Positions 25,368-33,406 of a DNA stretch of 35,330 nucleotides are shown here, piece by piece. The DNA is from Hyphomicrobiales bacterium. Lineage in GTDB: Bacteria; Pseudomonadota; Alphaproteobacteria; Rhizobiales; Methyloligellaceae. Both the position numbers and the translations under genes were made by a program. The stretch covers positions 1 to 35,330 of the forward strand of contig QIGN01000053.1 of NCBI GenBank assembly GCA_003228955.1, read 5' to 3'. The notes beneath the pieces are model-generated. The model saw only the letters and a list, made by a program, of their open reading frames with translations. It did no database searches and was not told the DNA's origin. Position 1 is the stretch's first letter. Every line of letters begins with the position of its first letter.

Positions 25368-25903
25368 GCGCTTGTTTTACGAGCTGGGAGAAATTCAATT
25401 TTCCCGTCGGCTGTCGTTTCCTGAACTAGTTGGTATAACGCGGCGCGGGAACGTGAAATGCGACTCATTACCGTACCCACGGGAACATCGAACAGCTCCG
25501 AAGCTTCCGAATATGTCAAACCTGCAATATCGATCGCGGCCAGAATTTCCCGCTTTTCGAGGGACAGCCGGTCGAAGGCGAACCGTACCGTCAGCGCATT
25601 TACTTCACGGGTTTCCGACCAGTTGCACCAGCCCGTTTCAGTTACAAGCTCCGATCCGACAAACTCATTTTCCTGTTTTACGGATTTGCGGGTATGGTCA
25701 ATCATAATATTGCGCATAATTCTGAACAGCCATGCCCTGTAGGCTGATTCATCATACGGAACGCGCCGGGCGGCCAGCGCTTTCACCACCGTGTCATGAA
25801 CCAGGTCTTCGGCCTTGTCCGCATCATGCGTGAGGCTGTAAGCGAAGCCAAAGAGCCGCTTCAAATAGGACTCAAGACGATTCCGCCGGTGCGCGCGAAG
25901 CAT
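25364..25903 (-). CDS. ECF-type RNA polymerase sigma factor
   Basis: This 179-residue sigma factor has only regions 2 and 4. Region 2 contains AYSLTHDADKAEDLVHDTVVKAL and YRAWLFRIMRNIMIDHTRK. Region 4 has LSLEKREILAAIDIAGLTYSEASELFDVPVGTVMSRISRSRAAL, with the helix-turn-helix that reads the -35 element. The start ATG 25903 is preceded by a purine-rich stretch on the minus strand. The gene overlaps the anti-sigma gene by 4 bases. The most likely target is the GGAAT-N17-CGTT promoter before the molybdoenzyme gene; autoregulation is not evident because I find no such motif in front of the sigma gene itself. Confidence 0.92.
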   Translation of the reverse strand: MLRAHRRNRLESYLKRLFGFAYSLTHDADKAEDLVHDTVVKALAARRVPYDESAYRAWLFRIMRNIMIDHTRKSVKQENEFVGSELVTETGWCNWSETREVNALTVRFAFDRLSLEKREILAAIDIAGLTYSEASELFDVPVGTVMSRISRSRAALYQLVQETTADGKIEFLPARKTSA

Positions 25904-26228
25904 ATAGAAAACCCATTCTCAAACGTCGCAGGGGTTTGCCAGGCGGGATGTCGTTCATTGCCCGACCCGCGCATAATAGTCTCGCCGCCACGTCAAATTC
26001 AAGCGATGACGCCGCCTCGCTGGATCGTTCCATTGTTTCTTGGGCAATAGTTCAGCCGGGCGGTTAAACACCGGGCAGCGGTTCAAACCCAAGAGGCCCG
26101 TAGAGTCTCGCGAACAGATATATCTACTTTAGGCGCTTCATACTTGCGTCGCGCGTCGATTGCCCGCCCAAATAAATTGTTGGCAGATGGGCCATCGAAT
26201 GTCTCCGTCATGGACGAAACGGTAATTG
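25904..26228. other. Intergenic region upstream of the ECF sigma gene
   Basis: These 325 bases lie between the ECF sigma start and the end of the next minus-strand gene. No convincing coding region, hairpin terminator or ECF-type promoter is seen. The sigma promoter should be here but is not recognisable to me. Confidence 0.4.
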
Positions 26229-27005
26229 CTATTCGCGCTCAAGCTCGCCGATGCGGCGGGTGAACATGATCAAATAAAACAGCAGGAAGAGATAAAGATA
26301 GATCTCCGTCGCTTCTGAAGGGCGCATGACGAGCGAGGGAATCTGAAAAGCGTCCTGCAGCGAGCCTGTCGCCTTGAACAGCGCCGCGCCAAGGGCGATC
26401 GGGACGATCGCATCGGGCGGAAAGAACAGTGACCAGCGATTTGCGCGTATCGCCGGATAAAACATCGCAAGCAGTGGCAGAATAAGCCCGCCGATCAGGA
26501 TACCAAGTTCCAGTACCACCCGAGGTTTTTTTCCGAAAACAGAACTGGCATTGTGCAGGTTGGTTTCCTGCTGCCGGTTGATCTCCGCCCAGCTTTCAGG
26601 CGTCTGCCAGCCGAAGAAATGCTGGCCCCAGCTATATTCCTCGCCCGCGATATAAAAACAGCTCAGGGCCGCAAGGCTAAGGAATATGAACACCAGCCGG
26701 CGCGAACGAACAAAGGGCCGGAACAGCAGCCGCAACGCAACCACCATGGCGGCAACGGCGATGAAGAATTGCCCCTGCTCAAGGAACCCCCGGCCTTCAG
26801 GGAGAATCCAGGTTGCATAAAATTCTCTTGAAACCGCTTGAGCGCCAATCAGGAAAATTGTCAGCAATACGGGAATGCCGAGCCACCACCAGGCCTCGTT
26901 CCAGCCTGGACCGCTGGCAAACGGCGTAAAGGGGCCCGTGCGCCGCTCCGGATCGGGCAGGTTTGCGTCCGCGCCGGTTCCGCTCTTGATATTGTTTTGG
27001 GGCAT
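26229..27005 (-). CDS. Polytopic membrane protein of unknown function with a conserved-looking polar motif
   Basis: This is a protein of about 258 residues with a polar N-terminus (about 1-35) and roughly six membrane segments, for example WWWLGIPVLLTIFLIGAQA, FIAVAAMVVALRLLF, LVFIFLSLAALSCFYIAG and ELGILIGGLILPLLAMFY. Between segments lies a polar stretch, GEEYSWGQHFFGW followed by NRQQETNLHNAS, of a type I associate with uncharacterised membrane proteins. The ATG at 27005 follows GGAAGG closely; an in-frame ATG at 27086 is possible. It stands alone on the minus strand, divergent from the secretion genes, so no role can be read from context. Confidence 0.68.
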   Translation of the reverse strand: MPQNNIKSGTGADANLPDPERRTGPFTPFASGPGWNEAWWWLGIPVLLTIFLIGAQAVSREFYATWILPEGRGFLEQGQFFIAVAAMVVALRLLFRPFVRSRRLVFIFLSLAALSCFYIAGEEYSWGQHFFGWQTPESWAEINRQQETNLHNASSVFGKKPRVVLELGILIGGLILPLLAMFYPAIRANRWSLFFPPDAIVPIALGAALFKATGSLQDAFQIPSLVMRPSEATEIYLYLFLLFYLIMFTRRIGELERE

Positions 27006-27399
27006 TTGACCTTCCGCCACTCCGGCATGGTGGTATCGGCGATGCTTTAGCACCCTTTTCGGGGGTGCTGAGTATAGAACACTCACCCGGTTTTTCCCAG
27101 ATGGCTTGCGCGAACAGGGAGGAATGATTGCCGGTCTGAGTCACTCAGGATGACGGAAATCAAGCCGGGACGAGACCCGATTTTCATACACAGCCGATGT
27201 CCATGCCAGTCACGATTTTTTGAACCGCGCCATGGCCCCCATGGCGGAAATCCGGCCGCCATTGTCCGCGCGCGTGGCCCTTTGCGAAAATCAGGCCCTC
27301 AGGCAGATCCTATGGTTAACGAAAGGCAAAGGAATAGGAGGTAGGAGGAATTGGAAACAAGAACACTCGTGAAATGACGGCAGCACCGAAAATAGGCCG
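27006..27399. other. Divergent intergenic region before the secretion operon
   Basis: These 394 bases separate the membrane-protein gene from the first ABC transporter gene. An inverted repeat AGCACCC (27049-27055)/GGGTGCT (27063-27069) lies in the leader of the minus-strand gene. A 13-base palindrome CTGAGTCACTCAG is at 27136-27148. A purine-rich run at 27330-27350 resembles a ribosome-binding site but has no good start after it. No promoter motif is clear and no gene is supported. Confidence 0.4.
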
Positions 27400-29607
27400 A
27401 TGATGGACGATCAATTGGTCCAAGAGGCGAAGGACGGCGGGGATCGCCCGACTGTCCGGAGTTTGCGCAATCGTCTGAGGACTGAATATGAAACCGCCAA
27501 GGGCGCCGGCGTGCCCGCCAAAAGGTCGTGGCTGAAGCGCAAGGCAAAGCCGAAAAAGTCCGATCCGGCGGCCGCGGCTTCACCCGCGCCCGTATCCGCA
27601 CCTGCCCCGGCCGTTGGCGTATCCCGGAATCCATCCCGATCCGCGCCGGCTTCCGCGCCCCCGCCGCGGCATGAGGAGGGTGATGCGCACCCGCGCCAAC
27701 CAGAGACGACTGCCAGGTCAATGCCCGGCGCCAGGCCGAAAAAAAACAGGAATGGCCCATTGTCACGGACCATCGCCCGGTTTGCGGCAAAATCGAAGGC
27801 GAGGTCAAGAGCAAAGGAGAGGTCAAAAGCAAAGGCGAAGCAAAAAGCAAAGGCGAAGCAAAAAGCAAAGGAGGTGCCAGTAACCACGGAAGGGCAAGAA
27901 TCCCGCGATCTTGGCGGCTTCCTTGAAATCTTCAAGGCGGGCCTGCTGCTGCCGGCTCCCATTATTGTGGCGTCCGTTATTTCCACCCTCCTCGGGCTGG
28001 CATTGCCGCTGGCGGTGCTGCAAATCTATGACCGCATTCTCCCCAACCAGTCTGTCGATACGCTCACGCTGCTCACGCTGGGTCTGTTTGCCGCCTTTGC
28101 ACTGGATGCCGTGCTGAAAGTCATGCGCTCCTATCTGCTGGGGTGGAATGCAGTCCATTCCGGCTTCGACGCGCAGCTTACGGCGGTAAAGCGCCTTCTC
28201 AGGGCGCCGCACGCCAAGGTGGAGAAAGAGCCCCCCGCGATTTGGGTCGATGGCCTGGAAGCCGTACGTGAACTGAGCGCGTTTGAGGGGGGGCAATCGC
28301 GCCTGCTCACCCTGGATATCCCTCTTGCCAGCATTTTTCTCATTATGCTGGGCCTTGTCGGGGGAGTTCTCATCATCGTGCCGATCTTGCTGATTTTCGG
28401 GTTTGGCGCACTGGCTGCGATGCACGGTTCGCGTTTGCAAAAGGTATTGGCCGTCCGCTCGGAGCAGGACAACCGCAAGCATGATTTTCTGGTTGAGTGC
28501 CTGAGCGGCATTCACACTCTGAAGGGCCTGGCCATGGAGCCGATGATTCTGCGCCGTTTCGAACGGTTGCAGAAGGGCTCGGCGGTTGCCAGCTACGACA
28601 CCATCCTGCTCGGCAACAACCTTCAGTCCATGGGTGTCCTGTTCGCCAACCTGATGATGATTTCCGTGGTTTCGGTGGGGGCTCTGCTGGTCATGTCCGG
28701 CAGCCTCAGCATTGGCGGGCTTGCCTGTAGCTCGCTGCTTTCGGGACGGCTGACACAGCCGGTGCTGCGCGGCATCCACATGTGGACGGAATTTCAGAAC
28801 ATAAAACTGGCTCAGGAACGCGCCGGAAAATTTGGCAAGCTCGAGACGGACGCCATTGCCGCAACGCCCGCGGACGGTGAAATCAATGGCGCCATCGAGT
28901 TGAATAATGTGGGATTCCAGTATTCCGGCGTGGAAGATAGCGCCTGCCTGACCGGCATCTCGTTGCAGGTGCGCCCGGGGGAGTTCGTCGGCATCAAGGG
29001 CGAGGGCGGCAGCGGCCGTTCAACCCTGGTGAAGCTCATCACCGGGGACCTTGAACCCACCAGCGGAAGCGTGGTCATAGGCGGGCTGACTTCACAGCCG
29101 GATCGCGAGCATTTGCAAGTGAAGGACATGGCGTATGTTTCGGCTGCTACGGCGACGTTCAGGGGCACCGTTCTGGAAAACATCACAATGTTTCGCCCCG
29201 GCGCGGCGGTCGAGGCGGCGCAACAGGCGGCCAAACTCATAGGGCTGGAAGAGGAAATCCACCGTTTGCCGGAGGGCTATGACACACCGCTTGCCCAGGG
29301 TGTGGCCCAGGAACTCTCCTCGGGAATGCTGCAGCGTATCTCCATTGCGCGGGCGCTCGCGCGCAACCCGAAAATCCTGATCTTCGATGAGGCGAATTCC
29401 CTACTCGATTTCCAGAGCGACGCGGCACTTCGTCAAGGGTTGATGAGCCTCAAGGGCACGATGACGGCGATCATTGTCTCCAACCGGCCGTCCTTTCTTG
29501 CTATTTCCGACAAAATCTATGCGCTCAAGGACGGCAGGCTGGAGTCGCAGAATGAGAGCGGAGAAAGCAGCGCTACCCATGCGTCCCGGCAAGGATCGGC
29601 GGCATGA
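27400..29607 (+). CDS. Type I secretion ABC permease/ATPase, first subunit, with degenerate ATPase motifs and a basic N-terminal extension
   Basis: This is a 735-residue half-transporter. Residues 1-160 are a Pro/Ala/Lys-rich, probably disordered extension ending in a repeated KAKAKQ-type basic stretch. A six-helix ABC exporter membrane domain (about 175-450) starts at FKAGLLLPAPIIVASVIST and carries LPLAVLQIYDRILPNQS, typical of PrtD/LapB-type exporters. The ATPase domain (from about 500) has altered motifs. Walker A is GEGGSGRST (534-542, Arg540 in place of Lys), the signature is LSSGM (639-643), and the H-loop position is Asn695 (VSNRP). Walker B Asp663 and catalytic Glu664 are intact. The stop overlaps the next gene start by 4 bases, suggesting a heterodimer with it. 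The start is ATG 27400 or 27403. Confidence 0.9.
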   Translation: MMDDQLVQEAKDGGDRPTVRSLRNRLRTEYETAKGAGVPAKRSWLKRKAKPKKSDPAAAASPAPVSAPAPAVGVSRNPSRSAPASAPPPRHEEGDAHPRQPETTARSMPGARPKKNRNGPLSRTIARFAAKSKARSRAKERSKAKAKQKAKAKQKAKEVPVTTEGQESRDLGGFLEIFKAGLLLPAPIIVASVISTLLGLALPLAVLQIYDRILPNQSVDTLTLLTLGLFAAFALDAVLKVMRSYLLGWNAVHSGFDAQLTAVKRLLRAPHAKVEKEPPAIWVDGLEAVRELSAFEGGQSRLLTLDIPLASIFLIMLGLVGGVLIIVPILLIFGFGALAAMHGSRLQKVLAVRSEQDNRKHDFLVECLSGIHTLKGLAMEPMILRRFERLQKGSAVASYDTILLGNNLQSMGVLFANLMMISVVSVGALLVMSGSLSIGGLACSSLLSGRLTQPVLRGIHMWTEFQNIKLAQERAGKFGKLETDAIAATPADGEINGAIELNNVGFQYSGVEDSACLTGISLQVRPGEFVGIKGEGGSGRSTLVKLITGDLEPTSGSVVIGGLTSQPDREHLQVKDMAYVSAATATFRGTVLENITMFRPGAAVEAAQQAAKLIGLEEEIHRLPEGYDTPLAQGVAQELSSGMLQRISIARALARNPKILIFDEANSLLDFQSDAALRQGLMSLKGTMTAIIVSNRPSFLAISDKIYALKDGRLESQNESGESSATHASRQGSAA
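27811..27874 (+). repeat. 18-bp in-frame tandem repeats encoding a Lys-rich stretch
   Basis: Two identical 18-base units, GCAAAGGCGAAGCAAAAA, at 27829-27846 and 27847-27864 are flanked by a diverged copy at 27811-27828 and a partial copy at 27865-27874. They encode the repeated K-A-K-Q type segment in the N-terminal extension of the first ABC protein. Because the unit is a multiple of three, gain or loss of copies would keep the frame. Confidence 0.85.
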
Positions 29608-31853
29608 CGGCGCCGGGCACACCGGAAACGGCGGGAGGCGCCGCCGGTTCAACCGCGGGTTCTGTTCCCGATCCCGGCGAAAGCGGCAATCGCGTGCATG
29701 AATTGCAGGGCCGGCTCGGGTCTGCCCTGGGCGCGGACAAACTGGCCAGGCTCGATGACTCAACACCGGCGGCGGCTTGCCTGAAGCCGCTCCTCCTGGC
29801 GCTTGAGTGGTCCGGGCAGGAAAGGCATCTGATGGAGGCGCTGCCTCATCTCGAGCCGCTCCACGACATTGACGATCTGCGCGCCCTGCTGGCGCGGATC
29901 AGATACCGCACCACGCATCGCTCATTCAGGCGCTCCGATATCAGGCCGGGAATGCTGCCCTGCCTGTTCAGCCAGGAGGACGGAGAAAGGGTTTCGGTTA
30001 TCCTTGCCATTGAGCCGGACGGAAGTTTGCTCACCTTCGACGGCATGAAGAAATCCGTGGTCCAGATGCCGGCGGATGGGACCTCGGGCGATGTCTATCT
30101 GGTATCGCCCATCAAGGGCGATGATATTTTTGAAACCATACACAAGCATGGCTGGGTGCAATATGCGTTCGGCCGGTTCCGGAGGTCCATTGCCACCGTT
30201 TTTGCTCTGGCATTCGCCATAAACATACTGGCGCTGACAGTTCCGATTTACGTCATGAACGTCTATGACAAGGCGATCGGGGCGAAATCGCCGATGACGC
30301 TGGTTTACTTCCTCACCGGGATACTCCTGCTCGTGGCATTCGAGATGGGACTGCGCGCGGTTCGCGCACGCGTTATCGCCTTTCTCGGCGCCCGCTTCGA
30401 GAGTCTGGTCACCATCGCCGCGATGCAGCAGTTGCTTAATCTGCCGCTGGCGATGACAGAAACGGCTCCTATTTCGGCGCAGATTTCCCGGCTGAAGCAA
30501 TTCTCCAGTATCCGCGATTTGTTCGTTGGGCAGCTTGGCAGTGCGCTCACGGATCTCCCATTCGTATTCGTATTTCTCGGCACCATTTTTTTGATCAGCG
30601 GCCCGCTTGGCTTCATCCCCCTGGCCCTGTTCGTCCTTTTCCTGATCGCGGCGATTGCGACAGTTCCCCTTACCCGGCGCCGCACCCGTCTCGCCGGAGA
30701 TGCCAATACCCGGGTGCGTGATTTCGCCATGGAGCTTGCCGACAAGCGCCGGTCCGTGCGTGAGAATGGCGCAGAGGAAATCTGGATTGAGCGCTGCAAG
30801 GAGCTGTTCAGTAACTATCTGCTGCGCCAGTTCAAGGCACAGCAATTCAACACCATGCTGCAGACCGCATCGCAGATGCTGGTGATGGTGACCGGTATCT
30901 CAACGGTCTCCTACGGTGCGGTGATGGCGCTTGACGGCAATCTGAGCGTTGGCGCACTGATTGCCGTTATTGCACTTGTCTGGCGGCTGCTTTCGCCCAT
31001 CCAGTCCATTTTTCTGGGGCTCAACCAGATCGGGCAGGGCATAGACACGATGAAACAGATCAACAATCTGATGCGGATGCAGCCCGAGCGCCGTGCCAAC
31101 CAGATGGCGACGGTAGGCCGCAAATATTATGGCAACATATCCATCGTCGAGGCGGGTTTCCGCTATTCCGCTCAGTCCGAAGCCGTGCTGCGCGGCGTAA
31201 CTCTCGATATTCCCGCCGGACAGGTGGTTGCAATCACCGGCAATTCAGGCGCCGGTAAATCCACGTTGCTTAAGCTGGCGGCAGGCCTGTACCGCCCGCA
31301 AATGGGCGCCGTGCGCGCCGATGGGCTCGATCTGCGGCAGGTCGATCCAGCCGAATACCGGCAAGCGGTGGCCTATGTGCCCGAGGCGCTGGATGTCTTC
31401 TACGGCACGGTGGCGCAAAATCTGAAATTGGCCGATCCGGAAGCCACGCGCGAAGCGATGATGAAGGCGCTCGAGGAAGCTGGCGCGGACAATTTCGTCA
31501 AATCACTTCCAGAAGGCCTGGATACGCGGATAAGAACCGTCGATCAGCGGGCCTGGACCGATGGAACGCTGCAACAGCTGATACTCGCCCGTGCCTATGT
31601 AAAGGAATGTCCCATTTACCTGCTGGATGATCCGGGCGGGCGGCTTGACAGGGCTGGAGACGAGGCCTTCATAAGAAAAATCAAGAGTTTGTCCGGCCGC
31701 GCCACGGTTCTTCTGGTCACGCACCGCCCAAGCCACATGCGCTGCGCCGACCGGGTTGTCGTTCTTGATCGCGGCCAAATTGCCGCCGACGGGCCTCCAG
31801 ACGAGGTTGTTCCCGCGCTCCTCGAACAGATGCAGGAGAGGAAAGTTAGCTAA
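29604..31853 (+). CDS. Type I secretion ABC permease/ATPase, second subunit, with C39-like N-terminal domain
   Basis: This is a 749-residue protein. After a Gly/Pro-rich start, residues about 30-165 resemble the C39 peptidase-like domain of LapB/HlyB-type exporters (ACLKPLLLALEWSGQ, SLLTFDGMKK). No Cys-His catalytic pair is apparent, so it is probably a non-cleaving substrate-docking domain. The membrane domain (about 195-470) begins IATVFALAFAINILALTVPIYVMNVYDKAIG. In the ATPase domain Walker A is intact (GNSGAGKST 546-554, Lys552), as is the H-loop His707. The signature is WTDGT (651-655) in place of LSGGQ, and Walker B reads LLDDP, with Asp676 where the catalytic Glu is usual. The start overlaps the previous stop (ATGA). 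Confidence 0.92.
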   Translation: MTAPGTPETAGGAAGSTAGSVPDPGESGNRVHELQGRLGSALGADKLARLDDSTPAAACLKPLLLALEWSGQERHLMEALPHLEPLHDIDDLRALLARIRYRTTHRSFRRSDIRPGMLPCLFSQEDGERVSVILAIEPDGSLLTFDGMKKSVVQMPADGTSGDVYLVSPIKGDDIFETIHKHGWVQYAFGRFRRSIATVFALAFAINILALTVPIYVMNVYDKAIGAKSPMTLVYFLTGILLLVAFEMGLRAVRARVIAFLGARFESLVTIAAMQQLLNLPLAMTETAPISAQISRLKQFSSIRDLFVGQLGSALTDLPFVFVFLGTIFLISGPLGFIPLALFVLFLIAAIATVPLTRRRTRLAGDANTRVRDFAMELADKRRSVRENGAEEIWIERCKELFSNYLLRQFKAQQFNTMLQTASQMLVMVTGISTVSYGAVMALDGNLSVGALIAVIALVWRLLSPIQSIFLGLNQIGQGIDTMKQINNLMRMQPERRANQMATVGRKYYGNISIVEAGFRYSAQSEAVLRGVTLDIPAGQVVAITGNSGAGKSTLLKLAAGLYRPQMGAVRADGLDLRQVDPAEYRQAVAYVPEALDVFYGTVAQNLKLADPEATREAMMKALEEAGADNFVKSLPEGLDTRIRTVDQRAWTDGTLQQLILARAYVKECPIYLLDDPGGRLDRAGDEAFIRKIKSLSGRATVLLVTHRPSHMRCADRVVVLDRGQIAADGPPDEVVPALLEQMQERKVS

Positions 31854-31905
31854 TTCTTAAGCGCTGCCCCCAATTCTGCTTCAAAGAGTATTTGGAGAGT
31901 GCGGT

Positions 31906-33240
31906 ATGTGGCAGCCCAGCTGGAGCAGCGAGCCAGATATCCGGGGCCAGCGCTTCACTTTGCCTGCGGAACTGGAAGATGGACGCATCCCGCATATGTT
32001 CGGGAAGCTCACCAACCTGTTCTGCATGCTGTTTGTGGCCGCGCTCGTTTGGGCGTCTTTCGCCGAAATGCGCGAGTTGGCCATCGGCCAGGGCGAAATC
32101 ATGCCTTCGGGCTATGTCCAGACCATCCAGCACCTGGAAGGCGGGCAGGTCGCAAGCATTGAAGTGCGTGAAGGGCAGCAGGTCGAAGCCGGTACGGTGC
32201 TGATGCATCTGAGCCTGGTATCAGCCGCCAGCGATCTCAATCAGCTCCAAATCCGGGCGGCGAATTTGCGCCTGCAGAAGGAGGCGTTGAGCGCGCTCAT
32301 CGACGAGCGAGAGCCCGCCCTCCTGGAGACCGGGAAAGATTATCCCGGTCTGGCCGCCGAACAACTTCAGGTCTACACCTCCAAACGCAATCAGATATCT
32401 TCGGAATTGCGCGCCGCAAAGGCCAGGGTCTTGCAGCGCCAAGCAGAATTCGAGGCGGCTAAACTGGAGGCGGAAAGTCTGTCCCGCCAGATAGAGATCA
32501 ACAAGGAGCAGCTTGCGATCCGGGCCAATCTGCTGAAATCCGGATACACATCGCGCCGCGCGTACCTGGAGGCCAAGGGATCCCTGGAAGACGCCAGGGC
32601 GCGGCATTTCTCCATTTCCGGACGGCGCGAATCCGCCAGGGAACAACTCAACGAGGCAAAAAGCGTACTCGAGGGAAGCAAGGCGGAAAGCCTTAAACAG
32701 CTCAACGAGGAACGCTCCAAATATTCCATGGAACTTGCCGAACTCGAGCAGCAAATCAGCAAATATGAGGACCGCGTGGACCGGTTGGCCGTGAAGTCAC
32801 CCATCCGCGGCATCGTACAGGAATTGGCGCAGAAAACGCCGGGCGAGGTGGTGCGGCCTGGCGATCTGGTTGCAAAGGTCGTCCCTCTCGATTCAAGCGT
32901 TGTCGCCGAGGTGCGCATCGATCCCAAGGACATTGGCCATGTGAAGGTTGGCGACAAGGTTGAGGTCAAACTCTCGACATTCGACCCGAATGTGTTCGGT
33001 ACCATCACCGGCAAGATTGACGTCGTTTCCGCTTCCACCTTCAAAAACGAGGATGGCAAACCCTATTACAAGGTTGTCGTCGCGCTCGACCAGCGCTTTG
33101 TCGGTAAGGGAAACCGGCGGCGCCTTATCCAGCCAGGTATGGTCGCGGAAGCCAATATCATCACGGGCTCCAAATCGCTCGTCAGATACCTCCTGAAGCC
33201 GGTCTACCGTTCTCTCGACATTGGCTTTTCAGAGCGATAG
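31906..33240 (+). CDS. HlyD-family periplasmic adaptor (membrane fusion protein) of the type I secretion system
   Basis: This 444-residue adaptor links the inner-membrane ABC exporter to the outer-membrane channel. A short cytoplasmic N-terminus precedes a membrane segment (about residues 33-53, KLTNLFCMLFVAALVWASF). The first lipoyl half-motif is at about 70-103 (VQTIQHLEGGQVASIEVREGQ). A long alpha-hairpin coiled coil follows (about 105-290, with QLNEERSKYSMELAELEQQI). The second lipoyl half and beta-barrel start at DRLAVKSPIRGIVQEL and continue to RRLIQPGMVAEANIITG, the common HlyD C-terminal signature. GGAG lies about 12 bases before the ATG. It follows the second ABC gene by 52 bases in the same operon. 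Confidence 0.95.
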   Translation: MWQPSWSSEPDIRGQRFTLPAELEDGRIPHMFGKLTNLFCMLFVAALVWASFAEMRELAIGQGEIMPSGYVQTIQHLEGGQVASIEVREGQQVEAGTVLMHLSLVSAASDLNQLQIRAANLRLQKEALSALIDEREPALLETGKDYPGLAAEQLQVYTSKRNQISSELRAAKARVLQRQAEFEAAKLEAESLSRQIEINKEQLAIRANLLKSGYTSRRAYLEAKGSLEDARARHFSISGRRESAREQLNEAKSVLEGSKAESLKQLNEERSKYSMELAELEQQISKYEDRVDRLAVKSPIRGIVQELAQKTPGEVVRPGDLVAKVVPLDSSVVAEVRIDPKDIGHVKVGDKVEVKLSTFDPNVFGTITGKIDVVSASTFKNEDGKPYYKVVVALDQRFVGKGNRRRLIQPGMVAEANIITGSKSLVRYLLKPVYRSLDIGFSER

Positions 33241-33306
33241 ATGTTGTGTATTCGAAGTAATCCCGTCTGCCTTCATTCCGGCGAATGTCCCGCATTAGCA
33301 CGCCGG

Positions 33307-33321
33307 TTAACGTTACATTAA
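33307..33321. promoter_or_regulatory. CtrA-type binding site before the tolC-like gene
   Basis: TTAA (33307-33310), CGTTACA, TTAA (33318-33321) matches the CtrA core TTAA-N7-TTAA exactly. It lies in the 166-base gap between the adaptor and the outer-membrane protein gene, about 86 bases before the chosen ATG. It suggests that the last gene can be transcribed separately under cell-cycle or motility-linked control. Confidence 0.5.
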
Positions 33322-33406
33322 GAGACGTACAACATGCTGTTCCCAATAGAGAATCGGCGCGTTCCGTTGAGCCGGCGTGCAACAGGGTCACAGACGGAAA
33401 CAGCAA

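Noticed and set aside
27150-27344. 64-codon plus-strand frame in the intergenic region before the secretion operon
   Set aside because: Composition is Arg/Pro-rich with no domain, no clear ribosome-binding site and no context; likely chance in GC-rich DNA.
27299-27868. Minus-strand frame with Leu/Ser/Pro repeats opposite the first ABC gene
   Set aside because: The repeats are the antisense of the Lys-rich 18-bp repeats; the plus-strand frame continues into a clear ABC transporter.
27811-27874. Short tandem repeats as a CRISPR array
   Set aside because: Units are 18 bp, directly adjacent without spacers, and in frame within a coding region.
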